Shown in pieces: positions 10,826 to 22,845 of a stretch of DNA of 64,000 nt. Source of the DNA: Tachypleus tridentatus (Eukaryota; Arthropoda; Merostomata; Xiphosura; Limulidae); NCBI RefSeq assembly GCF_004210375.1, contig NC_134831.1, forward strand, positions 558,001 through 622,000, written 5' to 3'. Position 1 is the stretch's first letter. Every line of letters starts with the position of its first letter. A program made the position numbers and the translations under genes. The notes under the pieces were generated by a model. That model saw only the letters and a list, made by a program, of their open reading frames with translations, was not told the DNA's origin and searched no databases.

Positions 10826-11146
10826 AAAACGTAAGTTTAAAAATATAGTTCAAAGTAATAACTCAAACAGCCCGGTTAAGTTTAACAATATAGTTCAAAT
10901 TAATAACTCAAACAGCCCGGTTAAGTTTAACAATATAGTTCAAAGTAATAACTCAAACAGCCCGGTTAAGTTTAACAATATAGTTCAAAGTAATAACTCA
11001 AACAGCCCGGTTAAGTTTAACAATATAGTTCAAAGTAATAACTCGAAGAACCCGGCTAAGTTTAACAATATAGTTCAAAGTAATAACTCAAACAGCCCGG
11101 CTGAGTTTAAGAACGACCATATAGTTCAAAGTAATAACTCGAACAA
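10826..11146. repeat. Minisatellite, 45-bp unit, about 7 copies
   Basis: The unit is 'cagcccggttaagtttaaca' followed by 'atatagttcaaagtaataactcaaa'. Copies are nearly identical except at the 3' end. The last copy runs straight into a SINE that starts with the same 'cccgg'. Confidence 0.92.
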
Positions 11147-11421
11147 CCCGGCATGGCCAGGTGGTTCAGGCACTCGTCTCGTAATCCGAGAGTCGCGGGT
11201 TAGAATCCCCGTCAGGCCAAACATGCTCGCCCTTTTAGCCGTAGGGGCGTTATAATGTTACAGTCAATTCCACTATTCGGTGGTAAAAGAATAGCCCAAG
11301 GATTGGCGGTGAATGGTGATAACTAGCTGCTTTCCTTCTAGTGTTGCATTGCTAAATTAGGGATGACTAGCGCACATAGCCCTCCAGTAGCTTTGTGCGA
11401 AATTCAGACCAAACCAAACAA
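11147..11421 (+). repeat. tRNA-headed SINE (family 1), full length
   Basis: Starts 'cccggcatggccaggtggtt', with loop CTCGTAA and B box 'gggttagaatcc', and ends 'gaccaaaccaaacaac'. Confidence 0.9.
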
Positions 11422-11424
11422 CGC

Positions 11425-12170
11425 GAACATAATCTTTATCTCAAAATTTTAAAATTATAAGAAATCGTCTTCACAAACAACATTTTTTGCTTGTTCTCAA
11501 TCTACCAACAAATAAATATATTGAACATTCTACATCTCATTTACTATGATAAGAAGCATGGCTGTTTGAGAAACAATCCGGTAGTGATTGAAGTTTTTTA
11601 AGAAATGCGTTATGATAAACGTAGATGGTAAAGTTTTTGGTTAGAATGCGAGTGGACTCTGGTTCGAACCTGGCTCGCGAGAGATTCACAAGTACGTTGC
11701 AGGAACAGGACGATTCATCATTAGAAAAAATTTCATTTATATTTCAACTGGAAACTGCACGATATTGGTCGTTTTAAAATTCGGTGTATCTGATTAGTAG
11801 AGTCAGATAATACGGACGGTTTTTAATGTGTAGTATTTAGTTTTTACAAATTGTGATTGCATATGAAAAATATGGCCTTGAATACTAAGTACGATATGTT
11901 TTTACATGACGTCATAGAACTCGACCGTTTTGCAGCTGGTTTCAAGGAAACCTTGTGAGGTACAAGTATATTTTACTTGGCTTCGCGATTCAAAAAGGAT
12001 TTCTCTGCGACCAGTAATTTTAGTGTTATTATAAAAAGTAGTTTTCTTTTGTGTGTGTGATTTATTCTTGAGAAATAGAATATCTTAACATTTTTTTGTA
12101 TGCGTAATTTATAGTTCATGGCAGTACAAAGCAGACGCGTGTGTTTTTCATCTCCTGTCTAGTTATTAAC
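11425..12170. other. Intron 1 sequence without clear features
   Basis: AT-rich. A short 'tctggttcgaacctggctcg' near 11667 looks like a B box and may be a SINE scrap. Confidence 0.35.
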
Positions 12171-12177
12171 CTCTCAG

Positions 12178-12420
12178 GCTCAGCATGTCTAGGTGGTTAA
12201 AGGGTCACGGGTTCGAATCTCCTCACCTAAACATGCTTACCCTTTTTTCATCGTGTATAAACTGAGAATGTTCCTTATGAAGATTGGCCTACCCTTCGAA
12301 AGGCACACTTTTTTATGCTGGACAAACTGTAAATGTGCCTCACGAAGATTGGTCCACCTTTCGAAAGTGCTCGGGTTAGGGTTTTTTTTATCATTTTGTA
12401 TCAAATCTTCTTAAACCTGC
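12178..12420 (+). repeat. Chimeric repeat: SINE head joined to a different tail
   Basis: The head (about 12178-12245) is a family-1 tRNA-like head with a deletion ('caggtggtt'-type box A, 'cgggttcgaatctcctcacc'). The body is not that of family 1. It carries two related segments, 'gaagattggcctacccttcg' and 'gaagattggtccacctttcg', and ends 'aaagtgctcgggttaggg'. A similar tail follows another SINE head at 62662. Confidence 0.6.
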
Positions 12421-12511
12421 ATGTCTTTCTGGTATCATTAATTTATGTGTCTTTAATTTACTTGTTGGAATTACATGTTTCTCTCACATTATGAATTATA
12501 AATTTACGAAC

Positions 12512-12590
12512 AGTAAAATCCGGTGTTCGATTCCCCGAGGTTAGCATAGAGCATATAGCCCATTACATAGCTTTGCACTAGTAAAATAAT
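12512..12590 (+). repeat. Family-2 SINE fragment
   Basis: 'aaaatccggtgttcgattcc' and 'atagcccattacatagcttt' match the 3' half of family 2. Confidence 0.6.
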
Positions 12591-13150
12591 TACACATTTG
12601 TATAATTATTGGTAAAGTGTTTGGTAAAGTGTTTGTCTCAAGGACACAATAACCTTCAAAGTGTTTCAAACCATTCGACTACAACTCCAAATAACTGCTA
12701 GGTCACGCTGCCTATCCTTTGAACCTTGAATAGGAGGAAAAATTGAGTATTTCCTTTTACTAATCTGAATACAGGAAGGAAAAGACTAAATCTGCACCAC
12801 CTCTTCAGATGGCCTTGCCCCCCCAAGGGGAGTAATCAATTCAATGCAATTCTTAAGTGATTATAAGAACTTATAAGTTAAAGTAAAGAAGAGTGAATAA
12901 CAATAGGTTAACATAAGATTTATCTAATGCTAATAAAGACTTTGGATCAGTAGCATGGCTAATCAGGACTACTGGTATACGACAGCATCAGTTTCAGAGC
13001 AATAAGATTGCTACATTTGTTATGACCCTTTGATATTTGATTAGCAAGAATGCCATAGAAGAGCATTACCTGGATATACCTCTGTAAAGGTATGTCTTAC
13101 ATTTGTTGCGGAAAGGTGGAATTCATTACTATTTCAGATATTAGATATGT

Positions 13151-13260
13151 TCCCCGCTGGTACAGAGGTAAGTCTACGGATTTACAACGCGAAAATGAGG
13201 AATTCGATTCCCCTCGGTGTACACAGCAGATAGCCCGATGTGGTTTTACTAAAGAACACT
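13151..13260 (+). repeat. Family-2 SINE
   Basis: 'tccccgctggtacagaggta' through 'cagatagcccgatgtggttt'. It is one of two adjacent copies in the same orientation. Confidence 0.8.
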
Positions 13261-13278
13261 TTCTGTCTAAATTACATG

Positions 13279-13391
13279 TCCCTCGCTGGTACAGCGGTAA
13301 GTTTACGGATTTACAACGCTAAAATTGGGGGTTTGATTACCCTCGGTGGACTCAGCAGATAGCCCAATGTGGCTTTGTTATAAGGAAACAA
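13279..13391 (+). repeat. Family-2 SINE
   Basis: 'ccctcgctggtacagcggta' through 'agatagcccaatgtggcttt'. It lies 93 bp before exon 2 of the kinase. Confidence 0.85.
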
Positions 13392-13483
13392 AGAAACTAA
13401 ATTATATAACTCGTAATTTGGATTTTCCATAATTCGATTTTATAAAATAAAAATAACAGCTTCTATATTTTTCTCACTTTCAG

Positions 13484-13639
13484 AAACTCTTGGACGACCA
13501 TTAGAACTACTTCCAAAGCGCCACCTACTAGTAGCTATTAATCCAGTTAGTGGTCAAAAGAAAGCGTATGAAATATTCAAAAAACGAGTAGTTCCCCTTC
13601 TGGAAGAAAGTGAAATTACTTGGGAAGTTGTATTGTCGG
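13484..13639 (+). CDS. Sphk: Sphingosine kinase, exon 2 (start of catalytic core)
   Basis: Encodes residues 161-213 (first and last codons split). The acceptor 'ttctcactttcag' is strong and the donor is 'tcgg|gtaagt'. The product RHLLVAINPVSGQKKAYEIF, followed by KKRVVPLLEESEITWEVV, is the conserved first block of the diacylglycerol/sphingosine kinase catalytic domain. NPVSG (about 180-184) corresponds to the NPxGG-type nucleotide-binding turn. An 83-codon frame crossing the donor (13633-13884) is intronic. Confidence 0.95.
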
Positions 13640-14010
13640 GTAAGTCGGATGAAAATATTTTAAACTGTAGTAAATACAGGTGGTTTAGAAACTGTATACA
13701 AGAACAACAAAAGTGTGGAGAACTTATTAGACAAAACGTTTTTGAGGAAAAAATACAAACTAACAAAAATACTATTTTACATCTTATTCAGTTTATTGAA
13801 GATGGTTTGTACAATGTTTTGAACCCAGGTGAAAGTCACTTAACCTTACTATTTGAAAAGTTGTGGTCTTCAGAAATAGGATGAATACAAATACAGTTTT
13901 AACTATTTACATCTGTATTATTAATATCTCAAATAACCTTAAACATTTAATAAATGCGTTGAATTAAAACTACGGTTCCATCTGGGCAAGTTGCGACACT
14001 TTACCTTCTA
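13640..14010. other. Intron 2, 5' part
   Basis: AT-rich sequence after the exon 2 donor. No feature beyond chance open frames. Confidence 0.4.
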
Positions 14011-14290
14011 GGCCCAGCATGGCCAGGTGGTTAGGGCACTCTATTCGCAATCTGATGGTCGAAGGTTTGAATCCCTATCACACCAAACGTGGTTGCTCTT
14101 TCAGCCATGGAGACGTTATAGTTTGACGATCAATCCCACTATTTGTTGCCAAAAGAGTAGCCCAAGAATTGGCGGTGGGTGGTAATGAATAGCTGCCGTC
14201 CTTCTAGTCTTACACTGCTAAATTAGGGATGGCTAACGCAGATAGCCCTCGTGTAGCTTAACTCGAAATTCAAAAACAAACAAACAAACA
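14011..14290 (+). repeat. tRNA-headed SINE (family 1), full length
   Basis: 'ggcccagcatggccaggtgg' through the tail of repeated 'caaa' ending near 14290. Confidence 0.9.
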
Positions 14291-14340
14291 AATTACCTTC
14301 TATGTGAAAACCTATACAAAATATAATTAGTATATTATGT

Positions 14341-14437
14341 GTTACAACGGATTTACAACGCTAAAATTGGGGGTTTAAATACCCTCAGTGGACTCAGCAG
14401 ATAGCCCATTGTGGCTTTGCTATGAGAAAAAACACAC
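14341..14437 (+). repeat. Family-2 SINE, 5' truncated
   Basis: Starts inside the unit at 'acggatttacaacgctaaaa' and ends 'gtggctttgctatgagaaaa'. Confidence 0.75.
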
Positions 14438-14635
14438 TCGTGCGATTTTAAAAGAAGAAACAAGTTGTAATGAATAGAATAACATGCAAGTTAAGAGTAA
14501 AAACTAATATCTTATTCTTCTGGTGTTGTATAAACGCACTAATTTTTGATAACTTTAGTCCACCTGACTTAACGTATTGAGGACAGCAAGAATAAATGAA
14601 GTTCACATCGACCAGATATTGTACAAGAGAAGTTT

Positions 14636-17600
14636 TAATACAACATGCTTATTCCTACCTTGTTTAATACAACATGCTTATTCCTACCTTTTTTATCATA
14701 ACATGCTTATTCCTAACTTGTTTAATACAGCATGCTTATTCATACCGCGTTTAATAAAACATCCTTATTCCTACCTAGTTTAATACAACATGCTTATTCC
14801 TACCGTGTTTAATAAAACATCCTTATTCCTACCTTGTTTAATACAACATGCTCATTCATACCGTGTTTAATAAAACATCCTTATTCCTACCTTGTTTAAT
14901 ACAACATCCTTATTCCTATCTTGTTTAATACAACTTGCTTATTCCTACCGTGTTTAAAAAAACATCCTTATTTCTACCTTGTTTAATGCAACATGCTTAT
15001 TCCTATCGTGTTTAATAAAACATTCTTATTCCTACCTTGTTTAATGCAACATGCTTATTTCTACCTTGTTTAATACAACATGCTTATTCCTACCGTGTTT
15101 AATACAACATGCTTATTTTTACCTTGTTTAATACAACATGCTTATTTTTACCTTGTTTAATACAACATGCTTATTCCTACCGTTTTTAATAAAACATCCT
15201 TATTCCTCCCTTGTATAATACAACATGCTTATTAATACCGTGTTTAATAAAACATCCTTATTCCTACTTTGTTTAATGCAACATGCTTATTCCTACCTTG
15301 TTTAATACAACATGCTTATTCCTACCGTGTTTAATACAACATGCTTATTCCTACCTTGTTTAATACAACTTGCTTATTCCTACCGTGTTTAATAAAACAT
15401 CCTTATTTCTACCTTGTTTAATGCAACATGCTTATTCCTACTGTGTTTAATACAACATCCTTATTCCTACCTTGTTTATCATAACATGCTTATTCCTACC
15501 TTGTTTAATACATCATGCTTATTTCTACCGTGTTTAATGAAACATCCTTATTCCTACCTTGTTTAATACAACATGCTTATTCCTACCGTGTTTAATAAAA
15601 CATCCTTATTCCTACCTTGTTTAATACAACATGCTTATTCCTACCGTGTTTAATAAAACATCCTTATTCCTATCTTGTTTAATGCAACATCCTTATTCCT
15701 ACCTTGTTTAATACAACATGCTTATTTCTACCGTGTTTAATACAACATGCTTATTCCTACCTTGTTTAATACAACATGCTTATTCCTACCTTGTTTATTA
15801 TAACATGCTTATTCCTACCTTGTTTAATACAACATCCTTATTCCTACCGTGTTTAATAAAACATCCATATTCCTACCTTGTTTAATGCAACATGCTTATT
15901 CCTACCTTGATTAATACAACATCCTTATTCCTATCTTGTTTAATACAACATGCTTATTCCTACCTTGTTTAATACATCATGCTTATTCCTACCGTGTTTA
16001 ATACAACATCCTTATTCCTACCGTGTTTAATGAAACATCCTTATTCCTACCTTGTTTAATACAACATGCTTATTCCTACCTTGTTTAATACAACATGCTT
16101 ATTCCTACCGTGTTTAATACAACATGCTTATTCCTATCTTGTTTAATACAACATGCTTATTCCTACCTTGTTTAATACAACATGCTTATTAATACCGTGT
16201 TTAATAAAACATCCTTATTCCTACCTTTTTAATGCAACATGCTTATTCCTACCTTGTTTAATACAACATGCTTATTCCTACCGTGTTTAATACAACATGC
16301 TTATTCCTACCTTGTTTAATACAACATGCTTATTCCTACCTTCTTTAATACAACATGCTTATTCCTACCTTTTTTAATACAACATCCTTATTCCTACAGT
16401 ATTTAATAAAACATCCTAATTCCTACCTTGTTTAATACAACATGCTTATTAATACCGTGTTTAATAAAACATCCTTATTCCTACCTTTTTAATGCAACTT
16501 GCTTATTCCTACCGTGTTTAATAAAACATCCTTATTTCTACCTTGTTAATGCAACATGCTTATTCCTACCGTGTTTAATAAAACATCCTTATTCCTACCT
16601 TGTTTAATGCAACATGCTTATTTCTACCTTGTTTAATACAACATGCTTATTCCTACCGTGTTTAACACAACATGCTTATTCCTACCTTGTTTAATACAAC
16701 ATGCTTATTCCTACCGTTTTTAATAAAACATCCTTATTCCTCCCTTGTTTAATACAACATGCTTATTTCTACCATGTTTATACAACATGCTTATTCCTAC
16801 CTTGTTTAATACAACATGCTTATTCTTTCCTTGTTTATTATAACATGCTTATTCTTACCTTTCTCAATACAACATGCTTATTCATACCGTGTTTAATAAA
16901 CATCCTTATTCCTACCTTGTTTAATACAACATGCTTATTCCTACCTTGTTTATTACAACATGCTTATTTCTACCGTGTTTAATAAAACATTCTTATTTCT
17001 ACCTTTTTTAATGCAACATGCTTATTCCTACCTTGTTTAATACATCATGCTTATTCCTACCGTGCTTAATAAAACATCCTTATTCCTACCTTGTTTAATA
17101 CAACATGCTTATTCCTACCGTGTTTAATAAAACATCCTTATTCCTACCTTGTTTAATACAACATGCTTATTCCTACCGTGTTTAATAACACATCCTTATT
17201 CCTATTTTGTTTAATACAACATGCTTATTCCTACCGTGTTTAATAAAACATTTTTATTCCTACCTTGTTTAATACAACATGCTTATTCCTACCGTGTTTA
17301 ATACAACATGCTTATTCCTACCTTGTTTAATACAACATGCTTATTCCTACCTTGTTTATTATAACATGCTTATTCCTATCTTGTTTAATACAACATCCAT
17401 ATTTCTACCTTGTTTAATGCAACATGCTTATTCCTACCTTGTTTAATACAACATCCTTATTCCTACCTTGTTTAATACAACATGCTTATTTCTACGTTGT
17501 TTAATACAATATGCTTATTCCTACCTTGTTTAATACAACATGCTTATTCCTACCGTTTTTAATAAAACACCCTTATTCCTACCTTGTTTAATACAACATG

Positions 17601-19290
17601 CTTATTCCTACCTTTTTAATACAACATCCTTATTCCTACAGTGTTTAATAAAACATCCTTATTCTTACCTTGTTTAATACAACATGCTTATTAATACCGT
17701 GTTTAATAAAACATCCTTATTCCTACCTTTTTAATGCAACATGCTTATTCCTACCTTGTTTAATACAACATGCTTATTCCTATTTTGTTTAATACAACTT
17801 GCTTATTCCTACCGTGTTTAATAAAACATCCTTATTTCAACCTTCTTTAATGCAACATGCTTATTCCTACCGTGTTTAATATAGCATCCTTATTCCTACC
17901 TTGTTTAATGCAACATGCTTATTCCTACCTTGTTTAATGCAACATCCTTATTCCTACCTTGTTTAACACAACATGCTTATTTCTACCGTGTTTAATACAA
18001 CATGCTTATTCCTACCTTGTTTAATACAACATGCTTATTCCTACCTTGTTTCTTATAACATGCTTATTCCTACCTTGTTTAATACAACATTCTTATTCCT
18101 ACCGTGTTTAATAAAACATCCATATTCCTACCTTGTTTAATGCAACATGCTTATTCCTACCTTGATTAATACAACATCCTTATTCCTACCTTGTTTAATA
18201 CAACATGCTTATTCCTACCTTGTTTAATACATCATGCTTATTCCTACCGTGTTTAATACAACATCCTTATTCCTACCGTGTTTAATAAAACATCCATATT
18301 CCTACCTTGTTTAATACAACATGCTTATTAATACCGTGTTTAATAAAACATCCTTATTCCTACCTTGTTTAATACAACATGCTTATTTTTACCGTGTTTA
18401 ATAAAACATCCTTATTCCTACCTTGTTTAATGCAACATGCTTATTCCTACCTTGTTTAATACAACATGCTTATTCCTACCGTGTTTAATACCAACATGCT
18501 TATTCCTGCATGCTTGTTTAATTGCTTATTCTTGCCTTGTTTGTTATAACGTGCTTATTCCTAAAACACCTTGTTTAATACAACATCCATATTTCTGCCT
18601 TGTTTGATGCAACGTGCTTATTCCTGCAACATGCCTTGTTTAATACAACATCCTTATTCCTACCTTGTTTAATACAACATGCTTATTTCTGCGTTGTTTA
18701 ATACCATAATGCTTATTCCCTACCTTATTTTGTTTAATACAACATGCTTATTCCTACCTTGTTTTTTAATAAAACACCCTTATTCCTACCTTGTTTTAAT
18801 ACAACATGCTTATTCCTGCGGCTTTTAATACAACATCAGCTTATTCCTGCCGTGTTTTAATAAACCTTGTTTAATCATCCTTATTCTTACCTTGTTTAAT
18901 ACAACATGCTTATTAATACCGTGTTTAATAAAACATCCTTATTCCTACCTTTTTAATGCAACATGCTTATTCCTACCTTGTTTAATACAACATGCTTATT
19001 CCTATTTTGTTTAATACAACATGCTTATTCCTACCTTGTTTAATACAACATGCTTATTCTTACCTTGTTTATTATAACATGCTTATTCCTACCTTGTTTA
19101 ATACAACATCCATATTTCTACCTTGTTTAATGCAACATGCTTATTCCTACCTTGTTTAATACAACATCCATATTTCTACCTTGTTTAATGCAACATGCTT
19201 ATTCCTACCTTGTTTAATACAACATCCATATTTCTACCTTGTTTAATGCAACATGCTTATTCCTACCTTGTTTAATACAACATCCTTAGC
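14636..19290. repeat. Large minisatellite in intron 2, 29-bp unit, about 160 copies
   Basis: The consensus is 'ttgtttaatacaacatgctt' followed by 'attcctacc'. Two main unit types mix, often alternating: one with 'ttgtttaatacaacatgc' and one with 'gtgtttaataaaacatcc'. Rarer variants include 'tttattataacatgc' and 'acatccatatttctacc'. Higher-order blocks of several units recur, for example 17385-17720 and 18575-18940. Open frames inside are chance products of the repeat. The array fills most of the intron between exons 2 and 3. Confidence 0.97.
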
Positions 19291-19525
19291 AGAACCACCA
19301 AATTTTTCTTAAGTGCCAAATGTTTTACGAAATAAATCCTTACAGACATTAAACTGCAATATTATGTAATAGAGGAAATAAATGAATCGATATTCCAATG
19401 ACCAAGCTTAACTAAAAACATTATATTTAAATTTTTTTTAATGAAACTAGATAACTTGTTGTTTGTGTCTTTTATAGCGAAAAAAAAACATTAGTAAATA
19501 AAACGATAATTTTGTTTTACTTTAG

Positions 19526-19620
19526 AAAAGAGTAAATTTATGTCTGAATATATCCAGTCTGCTGACCTCTCAAAATTCGACGGAATTATATCCATATCCG
19601 GAGATGGGCTCCTCTACGAG
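19526..19620 (+). CDS. Sphk: Sphingosine kinase, exon 3 (SGDGL motif)
   Basis: Encodes residues 213-244. Acceptor 'tttgttttactttag', donor 'gag|gtaaac', phase 0. The product KFMSEYIQSADLSKFDGIIS ends in ISGDGLLYE. SGDGL (237-241) is the glycine-rich ATP-binding motif of the family; the Asp (D239) corresponds to the catalytic Asp-81 region of human SPHK1. The exon lies only 235 bp after the end of the 29-bp array. Confidence 0.95.
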
Positions 19621-19752
19621 GTAAACCGATATTTTATTTGTGTTTCACTTTAATGAGAGTTAACAGTATTTAAAGGTCTATAACTTTATATTATCAGTTA
19701 TTTGTTATTTGATAACCTCAAAACTAATATGTATCGTTCCATTGTCTCATTT

Positions 19753-20115
19753 TCCCTCTCTTGATGGAATGAAAATCCATAATGGAATTATGTTGAAGCT
19801 GCATATTGATGGAATATAGACCTTTAACGGAAATGTGTTATAGGTACACATTGATGGAATAGAAGTCCGTAAAGGAAGTTTGTTGTGATTACACACTGAT
19901 GAAATAGAGGGTGGTAATTGTGTGCTGTAGTTACACACTGATGAATAGAGGTTCGTAATGGAAATGAGTTGTAGTTACACACTGATGACTAGAGGTCTGT
20001 AATGGAAGTGTGCTGTAGTTACACACTGATAACTAGAGGTTTGTAATGGAAGTGTGCTGTAGTTACACACTAATGACTAGAGGTCTGTAATGGAAGTGTG
20101 CTGTAGTTACATACT
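19753..20115. repeat. Minisatellite, 44-bp unit, about 8 copies
   Basis: The unit is 'tgatgactagaggtctgtaa' followed by 'tggaagtgtgctgtagttacacac'. Copies diverge toward the 5' end. It starts about 130 bp after exon 3. Confidence 0.88.
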
Positions 20116-20398
20116 GATAAATCGAGCAGGTTAATGAACAACTCAAATATTGTTTGAGTAATATATACGAAATATTTTAAGGTCGTGCTTTCTTGCTGTT
20201 ATATATGGTCACATGACACAAAGAATGTCCTGGACAGTGGCAAATCCTCAGAAAGTTTTTCAAGTGTTGAAAAGCCGCATTAAGCTTACACAGTTAACTT
20301 TAGGGTTTTACAGGTATCCAAACTATACTATAACAGTATGAATCAATGTAAGCAAATTATTCAATCTGTGGTAATAGTAACAGTCATTGTTCGCACCC

Positions 20399-20595
20399 AT
20401 TTAGCGAATGTGCTCGCCCTTTCAGTTGTGGGTGCGTTATATCGATCAATTCCACCTTTCGTTAGTAAAAGTTTAGCCCAAGAGTTGCGATTAGTGTTAT
20501 TAACTAGTTTCCTTCCCTCTAATCTACCAATTCTTTATTAGGGACGGCTCAGCACTGATCACCTCCGTAAAGCTTCACGTGAAATTCAACAAATA
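20399..20595 (+). repeat. Family-1 SINE, head missing
   Basis: Begins 'gaatgtgctcgccctttcag' and continues through 'tagtaaaagtttagccca' and 'ccttccctct', ending 'gtgaaattcaacaaataaa'. The tRNA head is absent and the body is old. Confidence 0.8.
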
Positions 20596-20599
20596 AAAC

Positions 20600-20919
20600 C
20601 TTGTTGTAAGCTTAGCGAAATTCAACAAAGAAAAAAGTATCAATCAACGCAAACGAATTACCTAAACTGTTGAAATAACCATTAGATACCAAAAAAAAAG
20701 ACAACTATCAGAATCTGTGTTAACTAACTGTATTAAAAACTTTTATCGACATGCATGAGTAGGAAGTAAAACCACTTTTCAGTTGTTGTAGTTTTTTTCA
20801 AAGATAATAAAAACTAACTTTTTGTTAACATTATCTATCTACCTGTAAAAGAACAATCTTTAATTTCCTGCTCTTTTAATAAAATATTTTACTTAAAGTT
20901 TCCTACAACGATATTAGGA
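20600..20919. other. Intron 3 sequence without clear features
   Basis: AT-rich, no recognisable repeat. Confidence 0.4.
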
Positions 20920-20939
20920 TTGACATACAAATATCAAAT

Positions 20940-21205
20940 ATGTCTCACTCAGTGTACAATATCAAAATTCAAACAAATTGTATTTTGTTATTCAGTGTAC
21001 AACGTTAGAGTTAATACAAGCTGTAATTTTCATCTTTTTGTCGTTCATTGTATAACGTTAGAGTTAATACAAGCTCTATTTTTCAATTTTTATCGTTCAT
21101 TGTATAACGTTAGGGTTAATACAAGCTGTATTTTTCATATTTTTGTAGTTCAGTGTATAATGTTAGGATTAAGACAAACTATATTTTCTCATCTTTAGTA
21201 TCTCT
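20940..21205. repeat. Minisatellite, about 52-bp unit, about 5 copies
   Basis: Unit 'gttcattgtataacgttaga' plus 'gttaatacaagctgtatttttcat' and a T-rich end. Confidence 0.85.
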
Positions 21206-21209
21206 TTGT

Positions 21210-22140
21210 CGTTCACAGATTAATCAACTTTTAGATTGGTAGACGTTTTTGTTAGTTAACCTTAAAGGGAAACTACAACTGTATGAGCTTAAGGCATGTG
21301 AATGTAGGTCGCATTATTTTACATTCATCTTCGAGCGCATGAGAAACATGTAAAAACTAGCCCTTGACATAAAATTACAATGTGGGTACATGATTTCCAC
21401 ATACAGTGCCCGTTTTTGTTTGTTTGTTTTTCACCACTTGTTTAATTCATACAGTGGTTCAGAAAAAGAAATAATATGCTGTTCCCATAATTTTCGATTT
21501 GAGTGACTGCGCGGGAAAAACATATCGGGAAAACCTGACTTGTCACTGTTTTTAAGGTAAGCCATCTAGTAAGATAAACTAACACTACGAGCAACATCTT
21601 TTCTTTTTCTTAGGGTATTTTTGAACAAAGTCTTTGTTTTTTAAATCGCCAAACCTTTCTTTTGAAAACTTACACACAGCTGGACTTCATTGTTTGAAAA
21701 CCGCTGCTTTAGATACAAATATAAAATAAAAAAAACAAAAACAACGGCATAACAAACAAATAAAAATAATAAAACTAGAATACTTACTTCAATAATAATC
21801 TCTCTGGTGGCTTATTTATTTCAGTACGTGTAAGTTGATAACTTTGGAAACATGTATGTGACGAAAATTATGGTAAACAGCATTTTCACAAGTAAACCTA
21901 GTATGCTATTCAATAACAATTATTATCGTTTTCTCTATAGAAACCTGATATATTTTTCGGTAGTTAATGAAGAAACCTGATAAATTAATGAATAATGTTA
22001 ATAACATTTCTCAGTAAAAAGAAAAATAGTGATATATTTTTCGATAATATTAATGGAAGTTCTCAGAAACAAAACATGATATATTGCTGATCGTTTTCTG
22101 TGAACAAACCTTATATATTTTTGAAGCCTCCCTCAGTAGC
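21210..22140. other. Intron 3 sequence without clear features
   Basis: AT-rich. Degenerate repeats of 'gatatatttttcgataatgttaat' type occur between 21950 and 22480, interrupted by two SINEs, and could be an old minisatellite. Confidence 0.35.
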
Positions 22141-22144
22141 TTTG

Positions 22145-22264
22145 TCCCCAGTGGCTTAGCGGTATGTCTGCAGACTTACAACGCTAAAAACCGAGTTTCG
22201 ATACCCGTGGTGGGCAGAGCACAGATAGCCCATTGTGTAGCTTTGTGCTTAATTAAAAACAACA
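22145..22264 (+). repeat. Family-2 SINE
   Basis: A good reference copy: 'ccccagtggcttagcggtat', 'gagtttcgatacccgtggtg', 'cacagatagcccattgtgta', tail 'gtgcttaattaaaaacaac'. Confidence 0.85.
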
Positions 22265-22265
22265 A

Positions 22266-22387
22266 CCCTCAGTGGCACAGCGGACTGTCTTAGGACTTAC
22301 AACTTTAGGGCGGGGTTTTGATACCCGCGGTGGACAGAGCACAGATAGCCTGTTGTGAAGCTTTGTGTTTTACTTCAAACAAACAAA
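22266..22387 (+). repeat. Family-2 SINE
   Basis: Second copy directly after the first in the same orientation, ending 'ttacttcaaacaaacaaat'. Confidence 0.85.
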
Positions 22388-22675
22388 TATTTTTCAATAA
22401 TGTTAATAATCGTTCTCAGTAAACAAACCTGATGTATTTCTCATTGGTGTTAACGGACGATCTTAGTAAATAAACCTGACATTACTCGATCGTACATAAC
22501 ATTTCATGCTCACATGTAACCTCATTTTTGTTGTTTATTTATATCTCAGATTAGTTCTATGTCTGTGAAGTACCTCAACTTCACGTTGTTTAATCATATA
22601 AATATCTAAACACATTTTTTATATTTAAAAAACAGTTTGATTTTTTATATATAATCTTAGTTAGGTGTATGTGTA

Positions 22676-22722
22676 TATTTTTTACAGCAAAGCCACATCG
22701 AGCTATCTGCTGAGTGTCATCT
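22676..22722 (-). repeat. Family-2 SINE fragment
   Basis: 'acagcaaagccacatcgagc' followed by 'tatctgctgagtg' is the reverse complement of the family-2 3' part. Confidence 0.5.
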
Positions 22723-22845
22723 TGGTTGGATTTACTAATGTTATTAAATACACAATCGTGCATTCATCTTGGAATATTATTCTTACTTGCTTGAATAACA
22801 TTAATCCACGTATGTTTCAAAACATGCTTTTATGCCCAAAACCCG

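Noticed and set aside
14636-19290. CRISPR array
   Set aside because: Units are contiguous without spacers, vary in sequence, and lie in a eukaryotic intron. This is a minisatellite.
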